From positions 1-60,825 of the forward strand of contig NZ_JAFMTW010000020.1 in assembly GCF_017329615.1 (NCBI RefSeq): a stretch of 60,825 nucleotides of DNA. Direction: 5' to 3'. Below the pieces are notes generated by a model. That model saw nothing but the letters and a program-made list of their open reading frames with translations, was not told where the DNA came from and made no database searches. Positions 1 through 9,067 of the stretch are shown piece after piece; within the stretch, counting starts at the first letter, position 1, and the number at the start of each line of letters is the position of its first letter. A program made the translations under genes and the position numbers. This DNA is from Alicyclobacillus suci. Lineage in GTDB: Bacteria; Bacillota; Bacilli; Alicyclobacillales; Alicyclobacillaceae.

Positions 1-106
1 GAACCAATGGTCCCAAGGAGGTGATCGTAGTACCCCGACCGCTACGAGAATTTTATCTCAAAACTCTTTGGAGTACGTAACATCAATATACTAGGAGGTG
101 TTCGCC

Positions 107-357
107 CTGGATCCGTTCTCGCCATGCCTCTTCGTCTTTTGCAATCGTCAGCGGGACAAGCTCAAAGTCTTGCAGTGGGACCACTCTGGGTTCTGGCTCC
201 ACTATAAACGTTTGGAACGCGGGCGGTTTCAGTGGCCAGACGCGGCTCACGCGGGGCCAATTTGTGTGAGTGATTGAGAACTCGCTAGTTGCTGGACGGA
301 TTGTCCATCACGCAGCGTCAAGCACATCCAAAAGTGACCGCAAGGACGGTGGTTTAA
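107..357 (+). pseudogene. tnpB: IS66 TnpB (Orf2) fragment
   Basis: From 107 the frame reads DPFSPCLFVFCNRQRDKLK, then FWLHYKRLERGRFQWPD, the central block of IS66 Orf2/TnpB, an accessory protein needed for transposition. The frame is lost after that block. Further family-like text (a segment ending in AHPKVTARTVV) appears in another frame, so at least one indel is present. The N-terminal third is missing or scrambled upstream. Confidence 0.7.
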
Positions 358-397
358 GTACAAAAAAACGCCGAAAACTCAATAACGACAAGGGATT

Positions 398-1568
398 ATG
401 GCGCTCTTTGTCGAACATGTAAGCATGACAAAATCATCGACTTTGACGACCGAACAGGTCGAATCCATACAACAGGAAAATCGGGTACTCAAACAGGAAA
501 TCGCGGACTTGAAGCGGTTGTTCAACGAGGTGGAGGTAGAGTCTGAACCGAAAGTGGAGGAACTCGAAACCATCACGTAGCAGCGCAAGAAGCAGTCCGG
601 TCACTGGGAAGAGTTGCTCAAGAACCTGCCTGTTGAACGCATTGAATATTGTCTTCCAGAAGAAGAACAGGACTGTCCTTGTTGCGGGGAGCGCATGCAT
701 GAAGAACTTCTGAAGTAAGTATCTGCATGCAGATGAAACGTCGGTGCAGGTTCTGCACGAGGCCGGAAGGCCAGCGGAAACGAGCTCGTACATGTGGCTA
801 TTCCGCAGTGGCCGAGACGGTCCGCCGGTCGTCATGTACGAGTATCAGCAGACGCGAAGCCAGGAACACCCTGTCAAGTTTCTGAAGGGATTCAATGGAT
901 ACCTCCACGTGGATGGCTACGCCGGGTATAACCAAATCCCGAATGTAACCACGGTTTCTTGCTGGAGTCACGCGCGTCGGGGCTTCGATGAGGCGCTGAA
1001 ATCACTGCCCAAGGAGAAGAAACATGCGCCAGTTGCAGCGCGTGAAGCGCTCAACTATTGCAACCAGTTATTCAAAATCGAACAAGGTTTAAAGGATGCG
1101 TCCCCGGAGGAGCGCTACGAGCAGCGACTGAAGCGAAGTCGCCCTGTTCTGGACGCTTTTTCGACGTGGCTTGGTGTGCACAAAGATCAAGTGCTGCCGA
1201 AGAGCCAGTTGGGCAAAGCCATTGCGTACTACCTGAATCGATGGTCAAAGCTAGCCACCTTCCTGGAAGATGGGTGTCTTGAGATCGACAACAATCGCGC
1301 CGAGCGATCCATCAAGCCATTCGTGATGGGACGCAAGGCGTGGTTATTCAGCAATACCCCTGGTGGCGCAACGGCGAGTGCGATCATCTACAGCATCGTC
1401 GAAACAGCCAAAGAAAACGACTTGAATCCACTGCACTATCTGACCTACCTCTTCGAGGAAATGCCAAACATGGACATCGGCGACCCCGACGTTCTGTCCA
1501 CACTACTCCCCTGGTCCGAAACCATACCGGACAAAGTTCGTGCTCCTAAGCTAAATCGGAAATCTTAA
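398..1568 (+). pseudogene. tnpC: IS66 TnpC transposase, broken by a stop and an internal deletion
   Basis: Three pieces of one transposase are visible. Positions 398-580 encode the N-terminal leucine-rich coiled coil (QQENRVLKQEIADLKRL) and end at TAG 578-580. Positions 581-718 continue in frame with the zinc-finger region (CPCCGERMHEELLK) and then stop. Positions 744-1568 encode the catalytic C-terminal part (HVDGYAGYN, WSHARRGFDEALK, and DNNRAERSIKPFVMGRK, which contains the catalytic Glu). Roughly a hundred or more residues between the zinc finger and the first catalytic Asp region appear to be deleted, so the product should be inactive. The 274-residue downstream frame may be annotated as a partial IS66 transposase. 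Confidence 0.85.
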
Positions 1569-1639
1569 CCAAACGCCTCAGCCCCACCAATGTCACCGGT
1601 GAGGTAACTTTATATCAACTGACTATGGTGAGTACAGGT

Positions 1640-1775
1640 GCGGAGTATTTGACGCTCACCTTGATTCTACGGTATCCATATCGTGGGAACCTCTCGCATA
1701 GATGGCGAATCCGCTGTTTCAATAGGGCGTCTTTCTCGATAACCGCTTTTTTCGCCTTCTTCAGGCTCCTTTAAC
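1640..1775 (-). pseudogene. IS3-family OrfB transposase fragment
   Basis: On the minus strand, in a frame without a start, the DNA reads KKAKKAVIEKDALLKQRI, then HLCERFPRYGYRRIKVSV. The FPRYGYRRI block is characteristic of the N-terminal part of IS3 OrfB (the HTH_21 region ahead of the DDE domain). Only about 45 codons remain, so this is a relic. Confidence 0.65.
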
Positions 1776-1811
1776 AAGCTAAGGCAGATCTTGCGTAACT
1801 ATCTTGTCGAG

Positions 1812-2804
1812 CTATCTTGAGACTTCTGCGTCTTCTGCAACCGTGGGCAAATGCTCCCCATCATTTCGCCCACTTCCAAATTTGCGGGCGACAAAAGCTG
1901 TGATAAATGGGACAAATATGGCCGTCAGTACGACTGCCGAAGCGATTTCGGCCGTTGCAGTCTGAACAAACGGTTTATAGGTCGCATCAATACTTGCAAT
2001 CACGGCGGGGTTGGCAATCGAGTTCCCAGACGAACTGGCCAACGCCGCCCCTGCGTATCCTGGACGTCGAAGAAGATACTTATCCGCCAGAAAAGTGAAG
2101 CCACCGCCGATCACCACGACAAACAACGCTAAGATAATGCCATTGAAGCCGGCAGTAAAAATACTGCCAAGGTCAATGCCAGCACCAATGGTAAATCCGA
2201 TAAACGGAATCACAATGGGGAGTCCAGGACTAAATAGCTTTGCGAAATCCGCATCTAAATTCCCAAGGATAGCACCAACGGCGAGTGGAATGATGGCGGC
2301 GAGCAAGTTCGTGAACGGAATATGCGCAAGCCCCGTTACCCCCAAAGTCAGCATCGTGAGAAACGGGCCGTCGTGAATATTGAGAAGCGACATCGCCGCC
2401 GCGTCCTCCGTTCCTCCGTATTCGCCTACGAGCGATAGATAGAGCCCACCGTTTGCGCCAGTCACTGTTGAGAAGATAGCGAGTACAGGAATGCCGAGAA
2501 TACCTGAAAGGCCGAAAAACCGTGCAATGAGAAGTCCGAAAATTGCACCTGCAGCGTATTTCGCGAGTAACAAAACAATGCCGCGCTTCAAGGCCTCTGG
2601 CGCCTGTCGCAACTTTAAGCGCGTACCGACAAAAAACAATTGAAGCCCAATCATCGCGTCCAAACCGGTACTTGAAAAAATCGCTGACGTAAACGAACCA
2701 ATTTCAAGTGCCTTTGGCGCAAACGTATGAATTATCGCTGCTAACAACAATGGCACAATCATCATGCCGCCAGGAATACGTTGGATACCCTTGAGTATTC
2801 TCAC
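1812..2804 (-). CDS. kdgT: KdgT-family 2-keto-3-deoxygluconate (sugar acid) permease
   Basis: An integral membrane symporter of about 330 residues with around ten hydrophobic segments. The N-terminal IQRIPGGMMIVPLLLAAI is typical of the KdgT family, which takes up 2-keto-3-deoxygluconate with protons; relatives may move other sugar acids. I place the start at GTG 2804, preceded by GGGAGGATTTC; a second in-frame GTG at 2819 overlaps that ribosome site. The gene follows the tartrate-dehydratase-like gene on the same strand, with a perfect cre-like palindrome between them. The substrate may therefore be tartrate or another aldarate rather than KDG itself; this is inferred from position only. Confidence 0.85.
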   Translation of the reverse strand: MRILKGIQRIPGGMMIVPLLLAAIIHTFAPKALEIGSFTSAIFSSTGLDAMIGLQLFFVGTRLKLRQAPEALKRGIVLLLAKYAAGAIFGLLIARFFGLSGILGIPVLAIFSTVTGANGGLYLSLVGEYGGTEDAAAMSLLNIHDGPFLTMLTLGVTGLAHIPFTNLLAAIIPLAVGAILGNLDADFAKLFSPGLPIVIPFIGFTIGAGIDLGSIFTAGFNGIILALFVVVIGGGFTFLADKYLLRRPGYAGAALASSSGNSIANPAVIASIDATYKPFVQTATAEIASAVVLTAIFVPFITAFVARKFGSGRNDGEHLPTVAEDAEVSR

Positions 2805-2855
2805 ACGAAATCCTCCCACAAGGAATGTTTTGTCGCTGGGGCCGTGGTATTTTCG

Positions 2856-2869
2856 AGAAAGCGCTTTCT
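2856..2869. promoter_or_regulatory. cre-like palindrome (CcpA site candidate)
   Basis: AGAAAGCGCTTTCT is a perfect 14-bp palindrome close to the Bacillus cre consensus. It lies 52 bp upstream of the permease start and just beyond the dehydratase stop. It could make the permease subject to carbon catabolite repression. Confidence 0.6.
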
Positions 2870-2921
2870 AAACGAACGGAGAATCTTGCTTTTCTTGTAA
2901 GAGGGACAATATACATGTCCC

Positions 2922-4088
2922 TCACTCAGCGATGGTTCGAAGTAACGCGATAAGATTTGCTTTTTCCTCGAACCCGATACCAGGCGTATCCGGTAACGTC
3001 ACATAACCGTCAACGACTTTGTGATGATCCGCAAATCCACCAAAAGGCTGAAAGACACCAGGATAAGATTCATTTCCACCTAATCCAAGCCCTGCTGCGA
3101 TATTGAGCGACATTTGATGCCCGCCATGTGGGATACAACGCCGTGACGACCATCCATAATCCTTCAACATGTCCAGCGTTCGCATATACTCGACCAATCC
3201 ATAGCTCAAGGCACAATCAAATTGTAAGTAGTCTGTCTCTGGATTCATGCCACCATAGCGAACTAAATTGCGTACATCTTGCATCGAAAACAGGTTTTCT
3301 CCAGTCGCCATCGGCTTGTGATAATGTTTGCTCAACGTTGCTTGCAATTCATAATCAAGCGGATCCCCCGCCTCTTCATACCAAAACAAGTCGTACGGCT
3401 CAAGCGCTTCTGCGTACGCCAGTGCTGTCTCTAAGTCAAACCGCCCGTTGGCATCGACAGCGAGTGAACGCCCGCTGGGAACCACCTTCAGTACAGCTTC
3501 GATGCGACGTAAATCCTCCGCAAGCGTATCCCCGCCGATTTTCATCTTCACCACGGAATAGCCGAGATCCAAATAACCCTTCATTTCGTCCTGCAGCGCC
3601 CTGAGGTCCTTGCCTGGCTGGTAGTACCCGCCGGCGGCATAGATGAAAACTTTATCGTCCGCTTGCCCGTCGCGATACCGATCTGCTAACAGTTGGTATA
3701 GAGGCTTGCCTTCGATTTTTGCAACGGCATCCCATATCGCCATATCTAACACACCGACGGCAACAGAGCGTTCGCCATGTCCACCCGGTTTCTCGCCAGT
3801 CATCAGGACATCCCATATCCGAAACGGATCAAAATTACTTCCATCCTCTGTGAGAATGCTTTGCGGATCAGCCTCCAATAAGCGAGGAATAAATCGTTCA
3901 TGAAGGAGCCCACTCGGGGCATAACGGCCATTGGAATTGAATCCATACCCAACAACACGTCGGCCATCCCGAATGACATCGGTTACAATTGCAACCGCCG
4001 AAGCAGTCATCTTGCTAAAGTCGATATAGGCATTTCGAATACTCGAACGAATCGGAACGGCACGCTCCACAATGTCAAGAATCTTCAA
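2922..4088 (-). CDS. tarD: D-tartrate-dehydratase-like enzyme, enolase superfamily (mandelate racemase/muconate lactonizing)
   Basis: A 388-residue enolase-superfamily dehydratase. The sequence is close throughout to the rhizobial D(-)-tartrate dehydratase as I recall it: RNAYIDFSKMT, VVGYGFNSNGRYAPSG, KPGGHGERSVAVG and IPHGGHQMSLNIAAGLGLGG. That enzyme converts D-tartrate to oxaloacetate. Expected catalytic and metal residues are present: the KMK lysine (about residue 184), Asp of DANG (about 213), the Glu pair of WYEE, Glu of GEN, and His of the IPHGGHQ block (about 322). The start is TTG at 4088, preceded by GGGGTGGAAATCA. It is divergent from a LysR gene and followed by the KdgT-type permease. 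Substrate specificity is inferred from similarity. Confidence 0.85.
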   Translation of the reverse strand: MKILDIVERAVPIRSSIRNAYIDFSKMTASAVAIVTDVIRDGRRVVGYGFNSNGRYAPSGLLHERFIPRLLEADPQSILTEDGSNFDPFRIWDVLMTGEKPGGHGERSVAVGVLDMAIWDAVAKIEGKPLYQLLADRYRDGQADDKVFIYAAGGYYQPGKDLRALQDEMKGYLDLGYSVVKMKIGGDTLAEDLRRIEAVLKVVPSGRSLAVDANGRFDLETALAYAEALEPYDLFWYEEAGDPLDYELQATLSKHYHKPMATGENLFSMQDVRNLVRYGGMNPETDYLQFDCALSYGLVEYMRTLDMLKDYGWSSRRCIPHGGHQMSLNIAAGLGLGGNESYPGVFQPFGGFADHHKVVDGYVTLPDTPGIGFEEKANLIALLRTIAE

Positions 4089-4194
4089 TGATTTCCACCC
4101 CTATCGTCGCCATTGGTTTCCATTTGAGTACGGCATCAAGCCGCGAACTAAACACGTCTCGATGAACTTGCATTCAGTGTAGACGAAACCAAAA

Positions 4195-4219
4195 TTCATG
4201 TATAGTGAATATATATGAA
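4195..4219. promoter_or_regulatory. Inverted repeat in the tarD/LysR divergent region, probable LysR operator
   Basis: TTCATGTATA and TATATATGAA form imperfect 10-bp arms (8 of 10 pairs) around GTGAA, between the divergent dehydratase and LysR genes. The position and AT-rich dyad fit a LysR-type site controlling both directions. Confidence 0.5.
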
Positions 4220-4282
4220 CAATTCAATCGGGGTTTTCGATTATTTTAGCGGATAACACCACGCAGGGGGAGACGAAATCAG

Positions 4283-5161
4283 ATGGAGCTCAACTGGCTG
4301 AATACGTTTATTACGGCAGCAGAAGAAGGAAATTTTCGCCGTGCCGCCGAGCGACTACACATTGCGCAATCCACCGTGACACTTCACATTCAAAATATAG
4401 AAACATATCTGGAGACCCAACTGTTTGATCGCGTTGGCCGCACCGTCCAACTAAATAGCACTGGTTTAGGTTTTTTGCACTATGCCAGAGAAATCATGAA
4501 TCACTACAACGAAAGCATTGAGTATGTGGCCAGGCGCTTGCAGGGTTATCAGGAGACGATACACATATCGGTTTCCACACTTGTCGCAACGACCCGTCTG
4601 CCGGCGTGGATTCGGAAATTTCAAGCACTCAGTCCTGAAACAGAATTCTCTATTGAAGTAACGGGTTCCAAAGAAGTCCTGGAAAGTGTGATGAATCTGT
4701 CGTGCGATATCGGCATTAGCCGCATTCCAAGCGAACATGAGCAAATCCAATGTCGCAAACTATATGACGACCCAATCGTACTTGTAGGCCCACGGGGAAT
4801 CCGTCAAACGAATACGGTAGATACAACAATTTCATACATTTTTAAGAAATACCTATTGTTCACATACAACCATCCTCTATATTGGGACAACCTTTTATTT
4901 CAGTTACGACAATTCATATCCAATGTCCGGACGTTGCGCGTGAATAAAGTCCACGTATCTATCGAATGGATAAAAGAAGGGATGGGCGTATCCTTTCTGC
5001 CGCTCAGTACCGTTGAAAGCGCCATTGACCAAGGAGAAATCGATTTGCTCCCATTCCCATACTTCCCACTTCCCTGTGCGCATACTTATCTACTCACACA
5101 AAAAAATACAACCCGGGCAGTCGATGACTTGATTCATCTCGTCACCGAACACGAAAAATAA
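4283..5161 (+). CDS. LysR-family transcriptional regulator of the tartrate/sugar-acid module
   Basis: 292 residues, the normal LysR length. The N-terminal winged helix-turn-helix is clear (NTFITAAEEGNFRRAAERLH, then AQSTVTLHIQNIE), followed by a periplasmic-binding-protein-like effector domain from about residue 90. The ATG at 4283 is preceded by GGGGGAGACGAAATCAG. It is divergent from the dehydratase/permease genes, so it probably senses their substrate. A strong hairpin follows the stop. Confidence 0.88.
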   Translation: MELNWLNTFITAAEEGNFRRAAERLHIAQSTVTLHIQNIETYLETQLFDRVGRTVQLNSTGLGFLHYAREIMNHYNESIEYVARRLQGYQETIHISVSTLVATTRLPAWIRKFQALSPETEFSIEVTGSKEVLESVMNLSCDIGISRIPSEHEQIQCRKLYDDPIVLVGPRGIRQTNTVDTTISYIFKKYLLFTYNHPLYWDNLLFQLRQFISNVRTLRVNKVHVSIEWIKEGMGVSFLPLSTVESAIDQGEIDLLPFPYFPLPCAHTYLLTQKNTTRAVDDLIHLVTEHEK

Positions 5162-5188
5162 GCTGACAAGTTACGCCGACCAAACAAA

Positions 5189-5222
5189 GAAACGAGCATC
5201 TGATCTACCCTATGCTCGTTTC
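5189..5222 (+). terminator. Rho-independent terminator after the LysR gene
   Basis: Perfect 11-bp arms GAAACGAGCAT and ATGCTCGTTTC with a 12-base loop, starting 27 bases after the LysR stop; the right arm ends in CGTTTC. Because it is symmetric it could also serve a minus-strand transcript. Confidence 0.7.
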
Positions 5223-5327
5223 TCCATCAAGCTGAAAGCTACCGTTCAGTTGGCATCCACACCTAGATGAATCGGTGCTGCTCACATCAAAGGAAGGGTG
5301 TATTACCAACGCTTTCACTTCAACTGT

Positions 5328-6197
5328 TTATTTGGTCGTGTCATCTATCATTTGGCGAATGACTTGACGAATCGGCGTCGTTTCACGTCCAAGCAGCTTT
5401 TCAAAATCGTTACTTTCGACTTCCAACGCGCCTTCTCGAATTCCCTGCTGAATACTGACAAGCATAGGAATGACAAAATCCGGCACGCCAGCTTGCTTCA
5501 TGATATTCGCATACGTCGCGTCATCGACTTGCTCTACAGACACTTCTTTGCCAAGTACCTCACCGACCACAGTTGCCAGTTCCTCCTGCGTGAGCAACTG
5601 ACCAGAAAGTTCGTAAATCGTATTTTCATGCCCAGTCCCAGACAATACAGATGCTGCCGCTTCCGCATAGTCTCGTCTTGCGGCCCACCCTACTTTGCCA
5701 GAACCCGCAGCAGTCACCCACGGCGCACCGGCCAAGACACCTTGAATACTTGAAAGTTCATTTTCTAGATACCAGTTGTTTCTTAGAAAAGAATACGGGA
5801 TACCTGTCTTCAAGATGGCCTCTTCTGTCGCGCGGTGCGGCGGAGAAAGGAACATTTTGCTCTCCTGAGCATTCACCAAACTGGTATAAGCGATGAATCC
5901 CACTTTCGCCTCCGCCGCCGCAGCGACCGCATCCGTGTGCTGGCGAATTCGGGTCTCGTTATCCCCATCAGCAGAGATGATTAATAACCTATCCACACCG
6001 GCAAAAGCAGAAATGAGGGTTTCGGGGTGATCGAAATCCCCATGCCGAACCTCCACACCCCGGGCTCGCAAATTTTCCGCCCTCGTTACATCCCGGACAC
6101 TGACGGCCAATTCCGTCGCAGGTACAGTCATAAGCAACGTCTCGACAACCATGCTGCCCAGTTTGCCCGTAGCGCCTGTCACCAACATCTTCATCAT
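5328..6197 (-). CDS. NmrA-like NAD(P)-binding SDR-family oxidoreductase
   Basis: About 289 residues, an atypical short-chain dehydrogenase of the NmrA/QorB type. The N-terminal Rossmann loop is VTGATGKLGSMV, and the rest fits the family (DFDHPETLISAFAGVDRLL, then FIAYTSLVNAQ). Such proteins bind NAD(P) and act as quinone reductases or redox sensors; no specific substrate can be given. I chose ATG 6197, which follows GGAGG by 5 bases; an upstream ATG at 6209 lacks a site. It lies just downstream of the Rrf2 gene, with a copy of the same 18-bp box in front, so it is probably the regulator's target. Confidence 0.82.
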   Translation of the reverse strand: MMKMLVTGATGKLGSMVVETLLMTVPATELAVSVRDVTRAENLRARGVEVRHGDFDHPETLISAFAGVDRLLIISADGDNETRIRQHTDAVAAAAEAKVGFIAYTSLVNAQESKMFLSPPHRATEEAILKTGIPYSFLRNNWYLENELSSIQGVLAGAPWVTAAGSGKVGWAARRDYAEAAASVLSGTGHENTIYELSGQLLTQEELATVVGEVLGKEVSVEQVDDATYANIMKQAGVPDFVIPMLVSIQQGIREGALEVESNDFEKLLGRETTPIRQVIRQMIDDTTK

Positions 6198-6230
6198 CGA
6201 ATCCTCCAATGTTCTCGCTTTTTAATGAAA

Positions 6231-6249
6231 TCAACTCAGTTACAGTTTA
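6231..6249. promoter_or_regulatory. Rrf2-regulon box, copy in front of the reductase
   Basis: TCAACTCAGTTACAGTTTA matches the box at 6725-6743 in all but a few positions. It sits about 35 bp upstream of the reductase start. The core TCAGTT-CAGTTT is a short direct repeat. Confidence 0.5.
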
Positions 6250-6262
6250 GAACAAAAAAATG

Positions 6263-6694
6263 TTACTTGGAAAGAATGCCTGCAGACACAGCACCCTCTG
6301 CAACATCCGCAACCGTATAGCGGCGCAATGTTTCAAGAATGGCCTGCTCGACTTCTAGCGCAATCGCATCAAAAACGGTTGGCATCCCCGAACCCACAGG
6401 ACACATGGGATTAGGTGCTGCCGGACTAGGTGCCAACGCCCTATCCATTTCTAAAGCTTTGTAAACTTCCGACAATCGAATGTCTTCAGACGGTTTTGTC
6501 AGCCGATATCCCCCATCACGCCCCTCCCGAGTTTCAATGAAACCTACTTCTACAAGGCGTTTCAAAACGCGTCGGAGGAAAACAGCATGGGTATTCACAC
6601 TGGATGCAATAAAACTGCTCGAATAACCATCCCGATTTTGAGCAAGCAAGGCCAATGCATGAACCGACATGGAAAACCAACCACTCGCCGCCAC
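6263..6694 (-). CDS. Rrf2-family transcriptional regulator
   Basis: About 143 residues with the Rrf2 winged-helix pattern: GWFSMSVHALALLAQNRDG, then AVFLRRVLKRLVEVGFIET and GRDGGYRLTKP. The three clustered cysteines of iron-sulfur Rrf2 proteins are absent; only one Cys (MCPVG) is visible, so it is more like the redox/quinone or thiol sensors of the YwnA type. The GTG at 6694 follows GGGAGGCGAAGTGAA and gives the usual N-terminus; an ATG at 6718 lies upstream of that site. The box at 6725-6743 just ahead suggests autoregulation. Confidence 0.82.
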   Translation of the reverse strand: MAASGWFSMSVHALALLAQNRDGYSSSFIASSVNTHAVFLRRVLKRLVEVGFIETREGRDGGYRLTKPSEDIRLSEVYKALEMDRALAPSPAAPNPMCPVGSGMPTVFDAIALEVEQAILETLRRYTVADVAEGAVSAGILSK

Positions 6695-6724
6695 TTCACT
6701 TCGCCTCCCGACACCCATACTGTA

Positions 6725-6743
6725 ATCAATTCAGTTTCAGTTT
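6725..6743. promoter_or_regulatory. Rrf2-regulon box, copy in front of the regulator
   Basis: TCAATTCAGTTTCAGTTTG is the second copy of the box seen at 6231-6249, in the same orientation, about 30 bp upstream of the Rrf2 start. A repeated box before both a regulator and its neighbour is typical of an autoregulated local repressor. Confidence 0.5.
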
Positions 6744-6901
6744 GTCAACACACTACGGGAAATCCTTATGAAGGTATGTAGCACACTCGCACAATTTTTA
6801 GCATGTCCTAAAGGTCATGTAGCTGATGTACGTGCGTTATGCTGTGCCGATACTCGCCATGTACTGCCACAGTGAAGGCTCAAATCAACCGTTCAACCGT
6901 G

Positions 6902-7547
6902 TTAGAAATAACGCCATTCTGACGCTTCAATGAAATAAACATTTTGACCTCGTACAGCTGAGAGTCGATTTCTCAATCTAGGTTGCGATAGGTCAACATC
7001 AAAATGAAACACAACAGGCGTATCACTCGCATTGAGATAGGTGTGTTCACAGTCTGCGTGAAACCGAATGGAGTCAAAGAAGTTTAGCCCGTGCTCAGTC
7101 CGTTCAACCAAAATGCTAAGGCTTCCTGACATAACCATAGTAATTTCGACAGAACCCGCATGATGCCGTTCTGTGAATTGGCTGTGAGGCTCCAGAAACG
7201 CTCGGCTAAGCCCAGTCGTTCCATAGGTCGACATCGTAAACATGGGCTCAATCACCCAGTTACCGTCGCCACCGACCAATTGAAAACCTTCACCTGAACG
7301 CGAGATGCCCACCTGCTCCTCCATCACCAGCAGCGCTGTCAGCGGTACAGACAAACCTCGTGGAATCTTCCACATCATCGCAAGTGTTGGATTTGCTTCG
7401 CCACGCTCAAATTTCTCCAAGGTGAGTTTACTCACCCCCGTTTTTTCTGCCAATTCATCCAAACTCAAATTGTGCTCACGCCGAATGTGCCGCAGTCGAA
7501 CTCCAACGCGTGCCGCTAACCGCTTCGCTTATCGTTGGATGTCTCAT
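6902..7547 (-). CDS. XRE-family regulator with C-terminal cupin, 5' end frameshifted
   Basis: The HTH (LSLDELAEKTGVSKLTLEKFERGE) is followed by a cupin domain (about the last 90 residues: RHHAGSVEITMVMSGSLSI, then FDSIRFHADCEHTYLN). XRE-cupin proteins are usually local repressors sensing a small ligand. The uninterrupted frame has only a weak TTG start at 7468, inside the HTH. A good start, ATG 7547 after AAAGGA, reads MRHPTISEAV and then leaves frame. Removing one G near 7507-7513 joins it as ISEAVSARVGVRLRHIRREH, the normal N-terminus. This is either a real frameshift or a sequencing error. It lies directly downstream of an MFS gene. Confidence 0.75.
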
Positions 7548-7586
7548 ACAAAAAAAATCCTTTGAGAATGGTGACCTTACGCTCAC

Positions 7587-8816
7587 TTACGATTGTTCGA
7601 AACGACCAGGTTCCCGAACTTTCCATCTCACCCAAAGCATATTGCAGATATACAGTGCGCCCGCCACACCGAGCATCGTACGAATGCCAAGCGCCGCTGA
7701 TCCGACACCACCGAGAAGTGGCCCAGCAAAACTGCCCAAAAACGTCGCGCTAGACGTGAATCCATAAATTTGCCCGCGCTTATCACTCGGAGCCATTCGT
7801 CCAATCAACGCGTTGGCCGTTGGCAAAATGCCCCCAATGAACATACCAAGACCAAACCTTGACGCAATAAACACCCAAATGTTTGGAGACAACGCCTGAG
7901 GCAGATAAAATAACCCCGCCCCCGTCATACAAATGGTCAACACACGACGATAGCCAATTTTATCGCTTCGTTTGCCAAGGAACGGAGATGCAATCAAATC
8001 AGCGAGTCCAGTCACCGCAAATGCAAAACCCGCTATCGTATTCAAATATCCAACATTTCCTGCCAACTGTTTCATAAATACGGAAAGGACAGGCTGTACA
8101 CTCATGACCGTGAACTGCGTCAAAAATAACACAATGAACATCGGGCGAACCATCTTCAACTCTTTGATTGCCCTAAACTGACCAACTAAGGAAGGTTTTT
8201 TCCTCGTCGGCGCAAGTTTACCCTTCGGTTCTCGGACAAATAACAGTGTAATCGTAAACGCGATGAATGCGAAAATCGTCGTGAGAAAGAAAACCATATG
8301 GTAGTTTTTAAAATAGTCCGCAGCCACGCCACCCAACAACGGTCCAACCAGCGTCCCCACCATGCTGGATGTCTGAATCCACCCCAGCGAAAACCCTAAT
8401 CGGTCTTGGGGAATCACGCTGGCGACCAGTGCGATAGACGCCGCTGAAAATCCGCTGAAGGCTCCCTGAAAACCTCGGATAATCATCAGTTGCCATGTAC
8501 TCTGAGCCAACCCGAGAATGCCTGTAAAAATCCCGATAGCGATGGTAGACCGCAACACCATCATTTTGCGGCCGCTTCTATCAGACAATGAACCCCAAAA
8601 TGGTGACATGATAGCGGCCATCAAGGGCGTCATCCCTTGAATGATACCTGTCAAGATGTCGACGTATCGAGGATTGTGAACACCCAATTGCTCGACGTAA
8701 AGCGCCATAAAAGGGTTCGAACTGGAGAAGGCAATCGACATACAAAACTGAACTGCGGCCATAATCCACAGTATAGATTTCCAGGAAGTCGTCCCGGAAC
8801 GACGTTCTTCACTCAT
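7587..8816 (-). CDS. MFS transporter, MdtG/multidrug-exporter type
   Basis: About 409 residues with twelve predicted membrane segments. The MFS motif A is visible between helices 2 and 3 (GSLSDRSGRKMMVLRS) and a second copy in the second half (GKRSDKIGYRRVL). Sequence style resembles proton-driven multidrug exporters of the MdtG group; the substrate is unknown. ATG 8816 is spaced 7 bases from AGAGGA and is preferred over ATG 8822, which abuts it. It is followed after 39 bases by the XRE-cupin gene on the same strand, so the pair probably forms a self-regulated efflux unit. Confidence 0.83.
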   Translation of the reverse strand: MSEERRSGTTSWKSILWIMAAVQFCMSIAFSSSNPFMALYVEQLGVHNPRYVDILTGIIQGMTPLMAAIMSPFWGSLSDRSGRKMMVLRSTIAIGIFTGILGLAQSTWQLMIIRGFQGAFSGFSAASIALVASVIPQDRLGFSLGWIQTSSMVGTLVGPLLGGVAADYFKNYHMVFFLTTIFAFIAFTITLLFVREPKGKLAPTRKKPSLVGQFRAIKELKMVRPMFIVLFLTQFTVMSVQPVLSVFMKQLAGNVGYLNTIAGFAFAVTGLADLIASPFLGKRSDKIGYRRVLTICMTGAGLFYLPQALSPNIWVFIASRFGLGMFIGGILPTANALIGRMAPSDKRGQIYGFTSSATFLGSFAGPLLGGVGSAALGIRTMLGVAGALYICNMLWVRWKVREPGRFEQS

Positions 8817-8937
8817 AAACATTCCTCTTCGCTGTATCGTATTATGTAACTATAACAGTAACATTTCAGCGGATGGGATGGAAACGAAGCGGGTTCCTCG
8901 CCGTGTGCCCAAAGGCTTTAAACACCAGATACTGCAA

Positions 8938-8973
8938 AATGGAGCCCTGACGACGATGTCGTCGAGCCCCATT
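8938..8973 (-). terminator. Terminator after the dihydroxyphthalate-decarboxylase-like gene
   Basis: Long imperfect hairpin, arms around GACGACGATGTCGTC with outer pairing of ATGGAGCCC and a GGGCTCCAT-like arm. Read on the minus strand it is followed by TTTTGC. It lies about 95 bases past the stop of the operon's last gene. Confidence 0.6.
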
Positions 8974-9067
8974 TACTAAAAAGAACTGCAATGCTGGATG
9001 CGCCTTAAGCAAAGCATCAAGCATCACTATGTCCAATGAAGACAAGTTTCATAAACACTGGACGGAT

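Larger units (their letters stand above)
1..1607 (+). mobile_element. IS66-family element, degenerate and cut by the window edge
   Basis: The stretch carries pieces of the last two IS66 reading frames in the expected order: a TnpB-like fragment, then a TnpC transposase broken by a stop and an internal deletion. The left end lies outside the window. The right end is probably near 1600, where TCACCGGTGAGGTAAC follows the transposase stop, but no matching left repeat can be checked. The element cannot be autonomous. Confidence 0.75.
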
